Shown piece after piece: positions 35,541-46,524 of a DNA stretch of 64,000 nucleotides; the first letter of the stretch is position 1; each line of letters opens with the position of its first letter. This DNA comes from Malania oleifera. Taxonomy: Eukaryota > Streptophyta > Magnoliopsida > Santalales > Ximeniaceae. A program made the position numbers and the translations under genes. The notes beneath the pieces are model-generated. The model made no database searches and was not told the DNA's origin. It saw nothing but the letters and a program-made list of their open reading frames with translations. Location of the stretch: NCBI RefSeq assembly GCF_029873635.1, contig NC_080422.1, positions 2,398,001 to 2,462,000 on the forward strand, in the 5' to 3' direction.

Positions 35541-36149
35541 TGTATAAATAGTTCTAAACTCGGATTTTGGTGTAGATTATTCAACAAAAGTAGATTTTCT
35601 CTTTCCTCTTCGGTTCCCTACCCTTTTCTCAAGGTTTTTGGGTCCGTTCTTCGCCAGAACGAAGATTCAAAGCTGCCACGACACTCCTAGGGAAGTTCTC
35701 TTCAAATCTGCTAGAGTGGATCTTTGGTGGGGCTAGTTTGGACTCCATCCCAAGTTTAGGGTAAGACTTTTTATTCAATATTTTACGTTCCTGTAGTTGT
35801 AAAAATTGTAGTAGTCAAGAAAATACTGAAGTTTTATTCTGAGAGAAGTTGATTTCAGGGTGTTGAACGGGGAACCCTGCGGGTGCTGGACTGATATACT
35901 TTAGGAGCTTTTTAGGAATCAAGTAAGTTGATAAACTAAGCTAGTTGTTTTCATAAAAATGTATGTAAAATTTTACAGCTTTTAATTTTAGGAATATATA
36001 TATATATATATATATATATCAGTATTATGTTTGGGAAAATAATGTTGTAAATGATTATATGTTTTAAATATGTGTAATACCCATTTGTGTGGCATGAGTA
36101 GAATTTATTATGAATTATTGTTTTGTAGGAAAATGTTAAATGATACAAA

Positions 36150-36400
36150 GTTTTATAATGATATACCGACGTACGAGCTGTGATTTTTTATATGGTATAT
36201 CGGCGTACGGGCCGAGAGTTTTAATATGATATATCGGCATACGGGCCAAGGATGTTCTTACATGATATGCCGGCGTACGGGCCGAGCCTTTTATATGATA
36301 TGCCGGCATACGGGCCGAGCCTTTTATTTGATATGTGATATGGCGTATGGGCTGTGATTGATAAAATACAAAATGTCGGCTTAAGGGCCGAAGATTTTCA
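36150..36400 (+). repeat. LTR minisatellite, CCGGCGTACGGGCCGAG type
   Basis: About seven units; same array as 24800-25000. Confidence 0.85.
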
Positions 36401-36804
36401 TATTATGTTATGAAATGTTATAATGATATTGAATTGACATTATTATTATAAAAATAGCCATGTATCACAATTTAAAAATATGTTATATGTTATTAGAACC
36501 TGGTTGACTTGGTTTAAGCTTACACGAGTACGATACCGTAGCTATATGATCACGATCATGATATGTTAGTGCTACCGCTAGTCGTATGAGGCAGCGGGAG
36601 AATAGCAGTCAATGTGGTTTATTGTTGTGTTGGCGCCCTTGGTGTACGGACTAGTAGTGGCAGACCCATCGTACTTATAGAATTTTTCTTTTAATTCGGT
36701 AGTGGTCGACTAGCCATTGTCGGATCCCACCTTTGGGTCGCACAACCCAATCATGTGGGAGGTAAGACATGACACCAGCCAGCTAACCTTCCAGGGATGT
36801 TTTC

Positions 36805-36863
<59 letters not shown>

Positions 36864-38751
36864 GAAATGAATTATGTTTATGAAAATCCAGTATGTTCTA
36901 CCATGATATGATTGTATACATGTTTTTCTCAGATATGATACAGATAGTTTCACCAAATATGTTTATATATTGTTATATGTATAATACGGAAATACTCATG
37001 TTGCCACACACCGGTATTAGTTTATCTTCTCTTACTGAGAGGTGTCTTACCCCAACTTATATGACAATTCAGGAGCCCCAGATAGAAGAGCGGATAAAGC
37101 TCCGCAGCGTTAGTATTCGGTAGTCCTACCTTACTTGAAGGGTAAGTACTTGTTAGGGTCAGATGGATTTTTGGGTAGCAACCCTAGGATTGTTTTGGAT
37201 ACTTTTGAGATGTGTATATTTATATGATGGTTGTAGTAAACTTTAGTATTGTGTTGTATGGTATTCTGGTTGTATATGATTTCACATTTCTTGCTGCTTA
37301 GGTAACAGTGATGAATTTCATTTTACCCCTGGTGCCCTTGAGTTCAGGTGGGTTATGGTTTACGAGGATATTAACATTATAAAAAAAAAAATGGTAAATT
37401 AAGCAGGTCATTACATTAATTCTATTAAAATGTATTAAAACATTTATAATAATTCCATATGTGTCCTGAATGATTATATTTTTGGGAACTTTATATATAC
37501 CCCCTCATTTGGAATAATTAGCATCGAATTAGCAATTTTAATTAGGAAAAATCCTTTGAAATTCGAAAATCTATTATACTCATTTTTGAGCCTCCAACAC
37601 TCATTCTTACCAGATTTTATTACTCAATACTTTTTGTAAGTGTGATTGAGTGTTCTTCTCATTAGGCTTAAGCTCTCTCTTGTTCTTAATTATTGAGATT
37701 ATTTTATTAGAGAGCTAAGCTTGAAGTTTTTCTAGGAGACTTTGTTAATAAGTCTTCCATAGGAATACTTCATTGAGCCTTTGAGTTTTGCATTGTCATT
37801 GCAATACTCAAGGAGTTCACTTTGGATTTTGATTGCTAAATATTTTACAAATCATTCTCAAAATATCTCTTGTGCTTATAATTGATAAAAATATATTTTG
37901 AGATCTTTGCTTGAGTGCCAAAAGATCGTTGCTGCTATACCTTGAATAAGATCGTCATTTTAAATATAAAGAACGAATAACTATTTTTACAAACCATTGT
38001 TGAATATCTCTTGTGGTTTACTTTGATAAAAACTTCTGTTTAGCTATTTGGAGTATCCTTGTGATCTTTGTTAGTGTACTGTGATTGAGAATATTATTTT
38101 GACACAAAGATCCTGTCACTTACACTCTCACATACTGATTACAATGTTTGCACAAATATTTGAGAGCAGACACTAAAACTACATTAAGCTTATCATATCT
38201 TATCATTTGGTAGTGTGTTGATTATATTGGTACATATCAGCTTATGTAAGAAGCATATCCTTGTACAAAAAAATTGTATTTCAAATCTGTTGTATTCCGA
38301 GCACGGGCCTGAAGAGGGAGATTAGCCCTGTTGAATAGTCTCGGACTGGCTTAGACCCGGTTAGGAAAGCTAGGTGCACCATCCTGATAAGGCATGTTGG
38401 TTGAGGTCAGCCCCTTGAATTGACCTAGGTGTAATCGGTGCCGCTCCACCCGTTACGTGAGCCATTAGTGGAATCCTCGGGCTTGCAAGCTAGAGGCGGG
38501 GACGTAGGCACAATTGGTCAAACCCCGATAACATATCGTGTGTGCATTTTATTTTTTCGTATTTTATTTATCGCACATGTATTTTATATTGTGAATGTTG
38601 TGCATTATTTAATTTTCAAACGTTATATTTATATGCGCATTTGGAACTGTATAGATAGACCCTAGGTTGCGAATATACTGCTATTAGATTAGCTAAACCT
38701 AGGAATAACTTTTAAAATTTCAATTTGGAATACACCCAAGCTAACACACAT

Positions 38752-39295
38752 ATCACATTTGGGTGGTGGATGTTGGGTAAGCTTTTCACCATCTTCTTGC
38801 TTCCCAACTATTTCAAACTTTCAAAGTTCAGATGTCCGAACCTGAGGTGCCATAGCCAGTATTTGTCTTTGATGTAGCTCTTAAACACCTTGGCGTATCA
38901 TGTTGAATGATGATCGAAAATATTCAATTTTTTGCCATTTGTACTCAAGTAACGAGCTTACCTCGAGCATCTATTATCACCATCTGCTTATCTTTAAGGC
39001 TAACTCGATAGTCTTTCTCCACAAGCTGTCCGAGACTAAGTATATTAGTCTTCATGGATAGCACATAGTACACATTGGAGATAAAAGCATGGTCTCCATC
39101 CTTCCTCTTAATTAGGATATTTCCTCTTCCTTGAACTGGGACTCTAGAGAGATCACCAAAGGATATCTTTCCCTTAACTTTCTCATCAAGTTCATTAAAT
39201 AAGTTCTTTCTACAAGTCATGCGATTGCTGGCTCCAGAGTCAAGGTACCAAACATTTTGATCCCGATGGGTTGAATTGTGAGCCATCAACATCAA
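38752..39295 (-). pseudogene. C1 protease and GAG-pre-integrase
   Basis: Minus-strand copia protease WYLDSGASNRMTCRKNLF (intact D-S-G-A-S active site) with VPVQGRGNI and ISNVYYVLSMKTNILSLGQL (38945-39295). This is followed by the GAG-pre-integrase part YWLWHLRFGHLNFESLK (about 38790-38880). A stop lies between them and another after FESLK. It continues at 23462 after LTR B. Confidence 0.9.
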
Positions 39296-39364
39296 CGATT
39301 CTCCTTCGGCTTTCTCCTTTTCTGCAAAGTTAACTTTTTTATTTACTTCATGATTTTGAGGATT

Positions 39365-40304
39365 ACCTCTACACTCATTATTGTAGTGTCCGTACTTGTG
39401 GCAGTTGTAGCACTGAACGTTTCTCTTGTCTATGTTCGGGAAATTATTGCATCCCCCTCTTCTTCCTTGTCCTCTACTTTGTGGGATATAGTTCTATTGA
39501 TTGCGTCCTTCTCTAGTGAGACCTCTTCCACCTCTATCGCCTTCTCTGGATTCAAAATTTCCAAAATTTCTTCCACGATATCCTCAGCCTCGTCCTCTTC
39601 CTCGTTGTGACATCTTTGTCGCATCTATCTATAGTGAGGGATAACTTCATTTGGAGGGCTTGCTCCAATGCTTTATCATCAGTCCTTCTGTTGACTTTCT
39701 GCTCATGGGCTTGGAGTGAGCGCACAAGTTCTTCTATGGACATGGTTTCCAAACCTTTTGTTTCTTTCATGGTCACAACTATATAATCATATTTTGGATC
39801 CAAAGATCGCAAGATTTTCTCACAAATTCTATCGTCATTGAGAGTCTCTCCATTTCTTCTCAATTGATTTGATACTACCACAACTCGGGTACAGTAATCA
39901 GCAATAAATTCAATAGATTTCATTTTTAAGGATTTGAAATCACCTCGTAATGTTTGAAGACGAATCTTCTTTACTTTATCTGCACCTTTGTGTGTTCGAT
40001 GGAGAGAGTCCCAAACTTCTTTGGATGTCTTGGCAGAGGCGATGATTTCGAACGTGGCCTCATCAAGGCCTTGGTAGATTATGGACTTCGCCTTACAATC
40101 CTTCGTTCGATGGGCTTGCAAGATAGTTCTTTGAGCATCAGATATAATTGTTTCATCTTCTTTTGATGGGGCTTCTCTGTACCCATCTTCAACAATGTTC
40201 ATGACATCCTAAGAACCTAGTAGGGCTCTCATTTGAATAGACTAATTTTCATAGTTCTCCCGTGTCAGCTTTGAAATAATAGCTTGTGTAGTACCGTTAG
40301 CCAT
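39365..40304 (-). pseudogene. C1 gag (UBN2-type), broken
   Basis: The start MANGTTQAIISKLTRENYEN (ATG at 40302-40304) is followed by stops where the family has Trp and Gln, then an open 216-codon stretch with AKSIIYQGLDEATFEIIASA, KEVWDSLHRTHKG, ICEKILRSLDPKYDYIV and SIEELVRSLQAHEQ. A CCHC zinc knuckle CYNCHKYGHYNNEC lies near 39370-39425. This is a typical plant copia gag. Confidence 0.9.
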
Positions 40305-40930
40305 TAGATTTAATATATATAAAAAAAACATAGTGATGGGGATAGATTTTGGCAAATCTGATGCCACCAATGTGTTCAGAAGGTTGAAAAACATTAGGAA
40401 CCGGTTTTGGGTTGCAAATAATTGGTTTACAAATCACTAAATTGGCCAAAAAAATTATGAACCGGTTTGACTGGGCCGGTTTAACTTAACAGACATTAAT
40501 GGCGTTAGTAATTACCGTTATGGCCACTTGGCGGCTTTCGGGCGTGCCGTGTGTCGGCGAGTGGGTGTGGATCGATCAACTAGGTTAGGTCATGCTCGCG
40601 GGTCAGGATCTGGGTTGCTGGGCCGGGTTACGAATTGGATTTCCAGGTCGGATTTTTTTATCCGGGCGGAGAAGACGTGTGAGGACACGTGGAACGCGTG
40701 ACTTCACCAGTCAATAATCTTGTCGGCACGTGTCGCTGACACTAAATTCGCTGGGGGTGCGTGTAGGGGCTCCCAGACTCCGTTTGAAGCACGATTTTCA
40801 CCATTGAACTCGTTTCGACGCGAATTTCACAATAGTATGCTCAATTTTGGATTTAGAATAACTTCAAATCTAGGAAAAAATCGAATTTCCCCTCTGTTTG
40901 CCTCTGTTTGGTAAATTCTGGCAAACTTGA
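40305..40930 (-). other. C1 5' leader
   Basis: Non-coding region between PBS and gag, unusually GC-rich for the window (40500-40760). No frame recognised. Confidence 0.6.
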
Positions 40931-40944
40931 AGCTCTGATACCAC
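40931..40944 (-). other. C1 primer binding site
   Basis: Minus-strand GTGGTATCAGAGCT directly abuts the 5' LTR; iMet-type PBS. Confidence 0.85.
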
Positions 40945-41316
40945 TGATGGGTGGAGGGGACTCACTCAATCACTAGTTGTGATTGAAACTTAGTGAGGAA
41001 TTGCACTCAATTGATTTCAATATGAAAATATAGATAACTTTCAATAATGAAAAATTACAGACAACTTAAAATACAATTTCTCTCACTCACTTGATATTCA
41101 CCCTCTCTACACCACATGTTACATTACACACACACGCACACATCTATTTATACTAAGGATGAATGGTAAGTTAATATTAATTTCAACGAAATTGGCTGGT
41201 AGGTGGAGTAGGTTGCCTACAATTTAGAAAATTCAACAATATTGGGTTGGCTTGGTGGAGTAGCTGCTGACCAAGTTTTGCTGCCACCGTCCCACCGTCA
41301 AGTTTAATCTTCAACA
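40945..41316 (-). mobile_element. C1 5' LTR, shared with a second copy
   Basis: TGATGGGTGG to CTTCAACA, matching 16175-16552. Instead of host DNA it is followed on the outside by PPT and 3' internal copia sequence. Confidence 0.9.
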
Positions 41317-41459
41317 TCTCCCCTTAAACTTGACTCTCCTGACTTTGTCATTCCGAGCATTGTCTTCAGTCTTGCAAAAATATTATGCCTGAGTGGCTTC
41401 ATGAAAATATCAACAATTTGATCATGTGTTCTGGAAGACATAAGCTCCACTTCTTTCTT
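41317..41459 (-). mobile_element. 3' end of a second C1 copy (tandem)
   Basis: Almost identical to 16553-16697 (PPT then GACTTTGTCATTCCGAGCAT and onward). It is cut off at about 41459 where a gypsy LTR fragment starts. Confidence 0.85.
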
Positions 41460-41756
41460 GTCCATACATACATGACAACTATGCAGCGGAAATCATGATT
41501 TATTCAACCTTATATACAATACTAGAGTGTTACTGTAACTAGAATACATAAATACATCCCAAAAAGGACCATAAATACCCTAGGTTTATACCCTAAAAAA
41601 ATAATCTTGATTTCAACCCAACTACGTACCCTTCAGTCAGGGTAGCACAATCAGCCTCCTCTATCTCAGAGCTCGGTCCGCTTGTCTATTTGGGTTTCCT
41701 GAAATGTTTGTATTGTTGGGGTGAGACACCTCTCCGTAAGGGAGATAGACCAATTG
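41460..41756 (-). mobile_element. Gypsy LTR fragment
   Basis: Resembles the region about 60-350 bp inside the other minus-strand gypsy LTRs (GCAGCGGAAATCATGA, CAGGGTAGCACA, GGTTTCCTGAAATG, GGGGTGAGACACCTCT). Both ends missing. Confidence 0.7.
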
Positions 41757-43640
41757 TAATGACCCGAAAATTTTTGCTCAATTTCTCTGATACCACCTGT
41801 AACAACCTAAACATTTCATACAACGGAAGACCTTAATAATCAATTACCAGAGTACTAAATCATCTCAATATAATAATATCATCAATGACATCACAAATTA
41901 TATTCCTACTACTCAAAAATCATTAAGACTTAATAAAATAATACAATTCTAGGTAAGACCTTCTATCCCACCCACGCTTCTGCTGTGCTACTCTGATTAC
42001 TTCTATCATCCACATGAATCTGTAAAATGTTAAAGTTTTCAAGGGGTGAGACACCTCTCAATAAGTGGGGATAAATTATTATCAGTGTGTGGAAGGTGAG
42101 TTGTCATGTAAGCAAGATATAACAATTTATTAATGCACTTTTATTGTAATATCATTTATATTGTTCTCACAGTTATATACATATATCTAAAAATACATAT
42201 TTCCATTTCAAAACATATTTTAGTTCACCAAATACTTTATTCTCATAAATCTAAATACATGCCTGTATAACTATAACTTGGTATAAAATCATATTGCTGT
42301 ATGTATACATAACATGGTATAGATTCACATTTCTGTATAAATAGTCATAACTCTATACAACACTGTTGAACCGTATTACAACATAAAATTATTGTAACAT
42401 AATTCTATAATAATTTACCATAACATAATATTGCATAGATCTGTCATATCATAATACTATATAAAAATTTCGTATCATATTTCTATAATAATTTGCTATA
42501 CACATCCTCATGTTGACGTGTATACAAGGAGGATACAACATCATTCTGGCCTGTATACAGGGAGGGACTCTGCCATACTCATCCTCATGTTGACCCATAT
42601 ACGAGGAGGATAACCTCATGTTGGCCCGTATATGAGGAGGGACTATACTCTATACTCATCAAACTGTCATATCGTAATACTATATGGAACTGTCATATCA
42701 TAAGTCTATAATATTCTGCCATATACATCCTCATGCTGACCTGTATATGAGGACGATAATCTCATGTTGGCTCGTATATAGGGAGGGTCTTTACTATACA
42801 CATCCTCATGCTGACCTGTATACGAGGAGGATACAACCTCATGTTGGCCCGTATATAGGGAGGGACACTGTTATACTCATCCTTATGCTGATACGTATAC
42901 GAGGAGGATACAACCTCAGGCTGGCACGTATACAAGGAGGGACTCTGGTATACTTATCTATATAACTCTGTATACAATCGTCTTTCATACTGGTCACGGC
43001 ATAAAGCCGATCATATCATAACTTACTGAACATAAAATTTCTGCTCTATAAACATAATATTTTAAAACCATAGTTACTGTACTGTTTTAGGATTTTTCCT
43101 AAAAACTTGTTATAACATGCTTATTCTGGGAAATCATAGTGTTTCGATATAACATAATTTTCATAGAAAATCATACTCATGCCACACAAGTGTAAGTAAT
43201 ATTCTAAACATAAAATCTGCCTTGATATCATATTCTCTAATAATACATATTAAATCTATTTTCCTGTTCAATAGCAGTATTCCCAAACAATGTACTATAA
43301 CTTATGTAATTTCTGAAAATAAATGCTATATCATATTTATTTACTCATGGCACATATCTTGAGTGATAATTCAGGTATAATTATCTGCCTAGAATACCTA
43401 TATACTTTTGCTGGAAATAATCATATACTCAACTCTAGAATCTTACTTAAATTCAACAACGGATTTTTCCCATGACATGCATATAATAATTAATTCAAAC
43501 TTCCTATTACATTAAGCCTGATAATTCAGAAAAAATCATATTTAATATTTCCATAATCACATGCTCTATTTAAATCAGTTAAACTTCTGAAAATACTTGA
43601 CATAATTTATTCCTCTTACCTGACAATTAGGCTCGTCTGC
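41757..43640 (-). mobile_element. Gypsy LTR, U3 end missing
   Basis: Begins TGTAATGACCCG, has a PBS-like GGTATCAGAG inside (about 41795), a second TGTAACAACC start-like sequence at 41808, and GGGGTGAGACACCTCTC. A large minisatellite lies at 42500-42960. It stops at about 43640 without the expected U3, TATA box or TTACA end. Confidence 0.75.
42500..42960 (-). repeat. LTR minisatellite, CATGTTGGCCCGTATACGAGGAGG type
   Basis: Roughly eight alternating units of 45-60 bp built on CATCCTCATGCTGACC / TGTATACGAGGAGGA and CTCATGTTGGCCCGTATA / GGGAGGGACT. Confidence 0.9.
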
Positions 43641-43786
43641 TAAATTCTAACTCATGCCCAAAGTGATTGGTGGTGAGTGGGAAGAGGTGTGAGAATAGGT
43701 TTTGCTTCCATCATTTTTGTACGAACAAGAAGATCCATTATATAATGTCTTTGAGAGAGCAAAATACCATAAGGATGTGATAAAAC
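43641..43786. other. Short unassigned stretch
   Basis: Between the gypsy LTR fragment and C2 RT. It may be C2 3' sequence, but it is not recognisable. Confidence 0.4.
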
Positions 43787-44287
43787 TTATGATCCTAGAA
43801 AATAAGATAGCTGCCTATGATCTTTCAAAGAAAGTTGTTGAGATAATAGAGCCACAAATTGTTGAACAAAACCATCATTATCACCAGTTACAATAATATC
43901 ATCTACATAAACCAAGAGATAGATAAGATGACCACCAAATTTGAAAATGAACAGAGAAGTATTAGCTAGTGAGTTATGAAAACTCAAAGCAAGAAGAAAT
44001 TTGAGAAGCTCAGTACACCAAGCACATGGAGCTTGCTTGAGCCCATAAATTGCTTTTCTAAGCTTGCATACATAAGATGAATTATCAGGATCAACAAAGC
44101 CTTGTGGTTGTGACATATAGACATCTTTCGAAAGATGACCTTGTAAAAACACATTATTGATATCAAGTTGTGAGAGAGTCCATCTATGTCTAACAACAAG
44201 ACTAAGAAGAAGGCGCACCGTAGTTGGCTTGACCATAGAGCTAAATGTATCATGATAGTCAACACCAGGACGTTGATGAAATCCTTT
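43787..44287 (-). pseudogene. C2 copia RT, C-terminal half
   Basis: Minus strand FHQRPG, SSMVKPTTVRLLLSLVV, LSQLDINNVFLQGHLSKDVY, YVCKLRKAIYGLKQAP, the catalytic YLLVYVDDIIVTGDN, and LKDHRQLSYFLG. This is the canonical copia RT order. The RNase H part and 3' LTR are missing on the left. The N-terminal half continues at 51069 after G2; a CCTTT duplication marks the split. Confidence 0.9.
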
Positions 44288-46284
44288 TGTAATGAAATCA
44301 AAATTAAGACTTTTTTTTTTTTTACATAAATTGCTCTGATACCCCTGCTATGAAATCTCAGACCCCAAAGGACACTGGGGTATTCCTGTATACAATAAAC
44401 ATACCTACGCAGCGGAAACATAAATCATATAACCACATATACTATACAATACTAGAATCCAGTATATACAGACTGTAGCCATAAAAATAAATCCCTCCAA
44501 CATCATTTACCCCAAAAATACAAGCTCCATCAAAAACTCACCCTACAACAAGGGTAATCAGGTAAACCCCCTATCCGCGAGCTTGATCTACTCGCCTAAC
44601 TGGCTCACCTGTAAAATGATAAAGTAATGGGGTGAGACGATGCTCAGTAAGTGGAAATATGCTATTACTAGTGTGTGGCGACTGAGTCATAAAACTATAA
44701 TAATAGTATGTAAAACTGCATGATCTGGTAAATCTGTAAAACTCATATATCACATGTACGGTAGCTTAAAATATATGTATCATCTGAACTTTCTACCATT
44801 CATACTGCTAATGTCATACTATATACAACAAAAGCTGTCAAACTTTATACATATACATAACTGTGTTTTATCTCTGGAACTCTGTATGTCATGATTTGAC
44901 CCCTCATGACAAGATTGTGCGGCTCGTAGGTGGGACTTAACCTAGTCGGCCCTCCGGGTAAGTCACTATGCTCTACACTACCATAGCCCGGCTAACTACA
45001 TCCACTCCTATGCTCGGGATTGACTGCTACCTCGCCAAACCGCCCCCCTCAACCCAGCGAACTAAGGAGCTGCATACTCTCCGAGCATGGTTGACGGTAC
45101 CCACACACTATTTGAGATATGTGGTTGCACTCTATATGTATTAGCAATGGTACCTTGCTCTGTATTCTGTATCTATACTGTATCTGTCTGTAATCTTTTC
45201 TCAGAGATCTGATTATATATATACTTTTTTATTGTTTTCATCATGTTTCCAAAATTACCATAACACTATATTTTTCTACTATAAATACTGTAATCTCTGT
45301 ATTCTGTATCTGTAGCATCTTGATGCTATCTCTGTATATTTGTCTGTATACTCTGTCTATATACTTTGTCTATATACTCTGAATGTTATGGTAATAGGAA
45401 ACATGACATACTATAAATACTGTATATACTGTTCTGAATAAAGTTGTAATACACTGATCTAAGTAAAATTTTATATACTATTCTGGATAAATATCTGTGA
45501 TATACTGATCTGTATAAAACTATAACATACTGATTTGAGTAAAACTATAATATACTGTTCTGGATAAATATATGTGATATACTGTTTATATCTGTGTATT
45601 TTGTATAGTATGATATACTGTAAAAACTATATAAGTTTTTCATCATATAAATATCTACTCAAGTCACACAAGAATTTAAAACTCATATTCTGTAAAACTG
45701 GGTAATAAGCTGGTATATATATATATATATGTGTAAAATCTCTGAAAACATTATAAAAATTCCTAGCATAGTATATTCCCTTACCTTAAATCTAAAAAGC
45801 CCCTCACTGAACTCTAGCCCTATACTCGTAGGGTTCTCCACTCAACACCCTGAAAACAACATCCCCCAGAACAAAACATCAATATTTCCTTACCTATAAC
45901 ATTTCTTATAACTACAAAGAAGGAATAATCTGAATAAAATACCTTACCTTGAATTTGGGATGAATTCCAAACCAACTTCTTCCACAATCAACTCTGGCAG
46001 ACTTGCAGAGAACTTCGCCATGAGCATCGTGGTGGCCTCAGATCTTCAATCCGGTGAGAAATGGGGCCAAGATCGAAGAGAGAAGGAGGGAGAGGCGTTT
46101 TTAGAGAGAGAGAAAGATCCTTTTACGCCAAAATTCTGCTGAAAAATCCGGGTTTTGGAAATTTATAGCCCTTGATTCGTTGACGAGAAACGTCATCTCG
46201 TCGATGAGTCTTTAAGGAATTTCGTTGACGAACTTCCTCCCTTTCTCTTTATTATTATATACCATTATTCTTCAATTCGTTACA
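44288..46284 (-). mobile_element. G2 3' LTR (2.0 kb)
   Basis: Minus-strand TATA near 46162-46169 (CTATAAAT), with CGTTGACGA-type sites at 46175-46232. A minisatellite of TATACTGTTCTGGATAAATA units lies at 45340-45620, and a PBS-like GGTATCAGAGC at about 44330-44341. The inner edge is followed by a PPT-like region and AAATTTCGAGGACGAAATTT. Confidence 0.85.
45340..45620 (-). repeat. LTR minisatellite, CTGATATACTG type
   Basis: Several units of about 30 bp (GATATACTGATCTGTATAAAAC, ATATACTGTTCTGGATAAAT and variants) preceded by TCTGTATACTCTGTCTATAT repeats. Confidence 0.7.
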
Positions 46285-46524
46285 TTTTCCCTTTCTTATA
46301 AAATTTCGTCCTCGAAATTTACTATCTGTATTACCTTCTATCATCCCATGAAAGCAAATGGTTTACTTATTTTATTACTTACCTCACTTATTGCGGAGGA
46401 ATACCATGGTTACATACTATGTTCTAGGAGATTACATATAAAAAAAAAAACTAAAACTATCTACTAACTAAATCCATACATATACCTGCGAAAGAAACAT
46501 TACCTAACTATTTACATTACCTGA

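Larger units (their letters stand above)
24250..37415 (+). mobile_element. G1: Ty3/gypsy chromovirus-like element, 13 kb with nested insertions
   Basis: Plus-strand order: truncated 5' LTR, iMet-type PBS, gag with zinc knuckle, protease, RT, RNase H, integrase with a C-terminal GPF domain, PPT, 3' LTR. The pol order (RT-RH before IN) and the integrase tail are those of plant chromoviruses, probably the Tekay/Del lineage. It contains a minus-strand solo LTR (28811-30612) and a minus-strand gypsy fragment (32421-34952). Many TAG stops; inactive. Confidence 0.9.
35262..37415 (+). mobile_element. G1 3' LTR (2.15 kb)
   Basis: Starts TGTAGTGACTTGG and ends AGGTCATTACA, preceded by the PPT. It has seven CGTCGACGA-type sites at 35345-35540, a TATAAATA box at 35543, the CCGGCGTACGGGCC array at 36150-36400 and an (ATT)n tract at about 36807-36860 absent as such from the 5' LTR. 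The right flank returns directly to LTR B. Confidence 0.9.
23463..38746 (+). mobile_element. LTR B: solo long LTR, split by gypsy element G1
   Basis: Left part 23463-about 24250 starts TGCTGACCTTATAGGTC. Right part 37416-38746 ends GCTAACA. An exact 5-bp duplication CACAT flanks it (23458-23462 and 38747-38751), and both parts align in order with LTR A. The right part has a TATATATA box near 37492 and the CTCCACCCGTTACGTGAGCC / AGAGGCGGGGACGTAGGC block. Combined length without the insert is about 2.1 kb, equal to LTR A. About 60-70 bp at the G1 junction appear deleted. Confidence 0.85.
16175..41316 (-). mobile_element. C1: Ty1/copia element, 25 kb with nested insertions
   Basis: Two matching LTRs bound minus-strand copia modules in the expected order from high to low coordinates: PBS, gag, protease, GAG-pre-integrase, integrase, reverse transcriptase, RNase H, PPT. 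Without insertions the element would be about 5.5 kb. Inserted DNA: solo LTR A (18467-20552), solo LTR (20730-22952) and LTR B with its nested cargo (23463-38746). Frames carry stops throughout, so it is not autonomous. Confidence 0.9.

Noticed and set aside
42500..42960. CRISPR-like array because of regular repeats
   Set aside because: Units are contiguous degenerate minisatellites inside a plant LTR with no unique spacers or cas genes.
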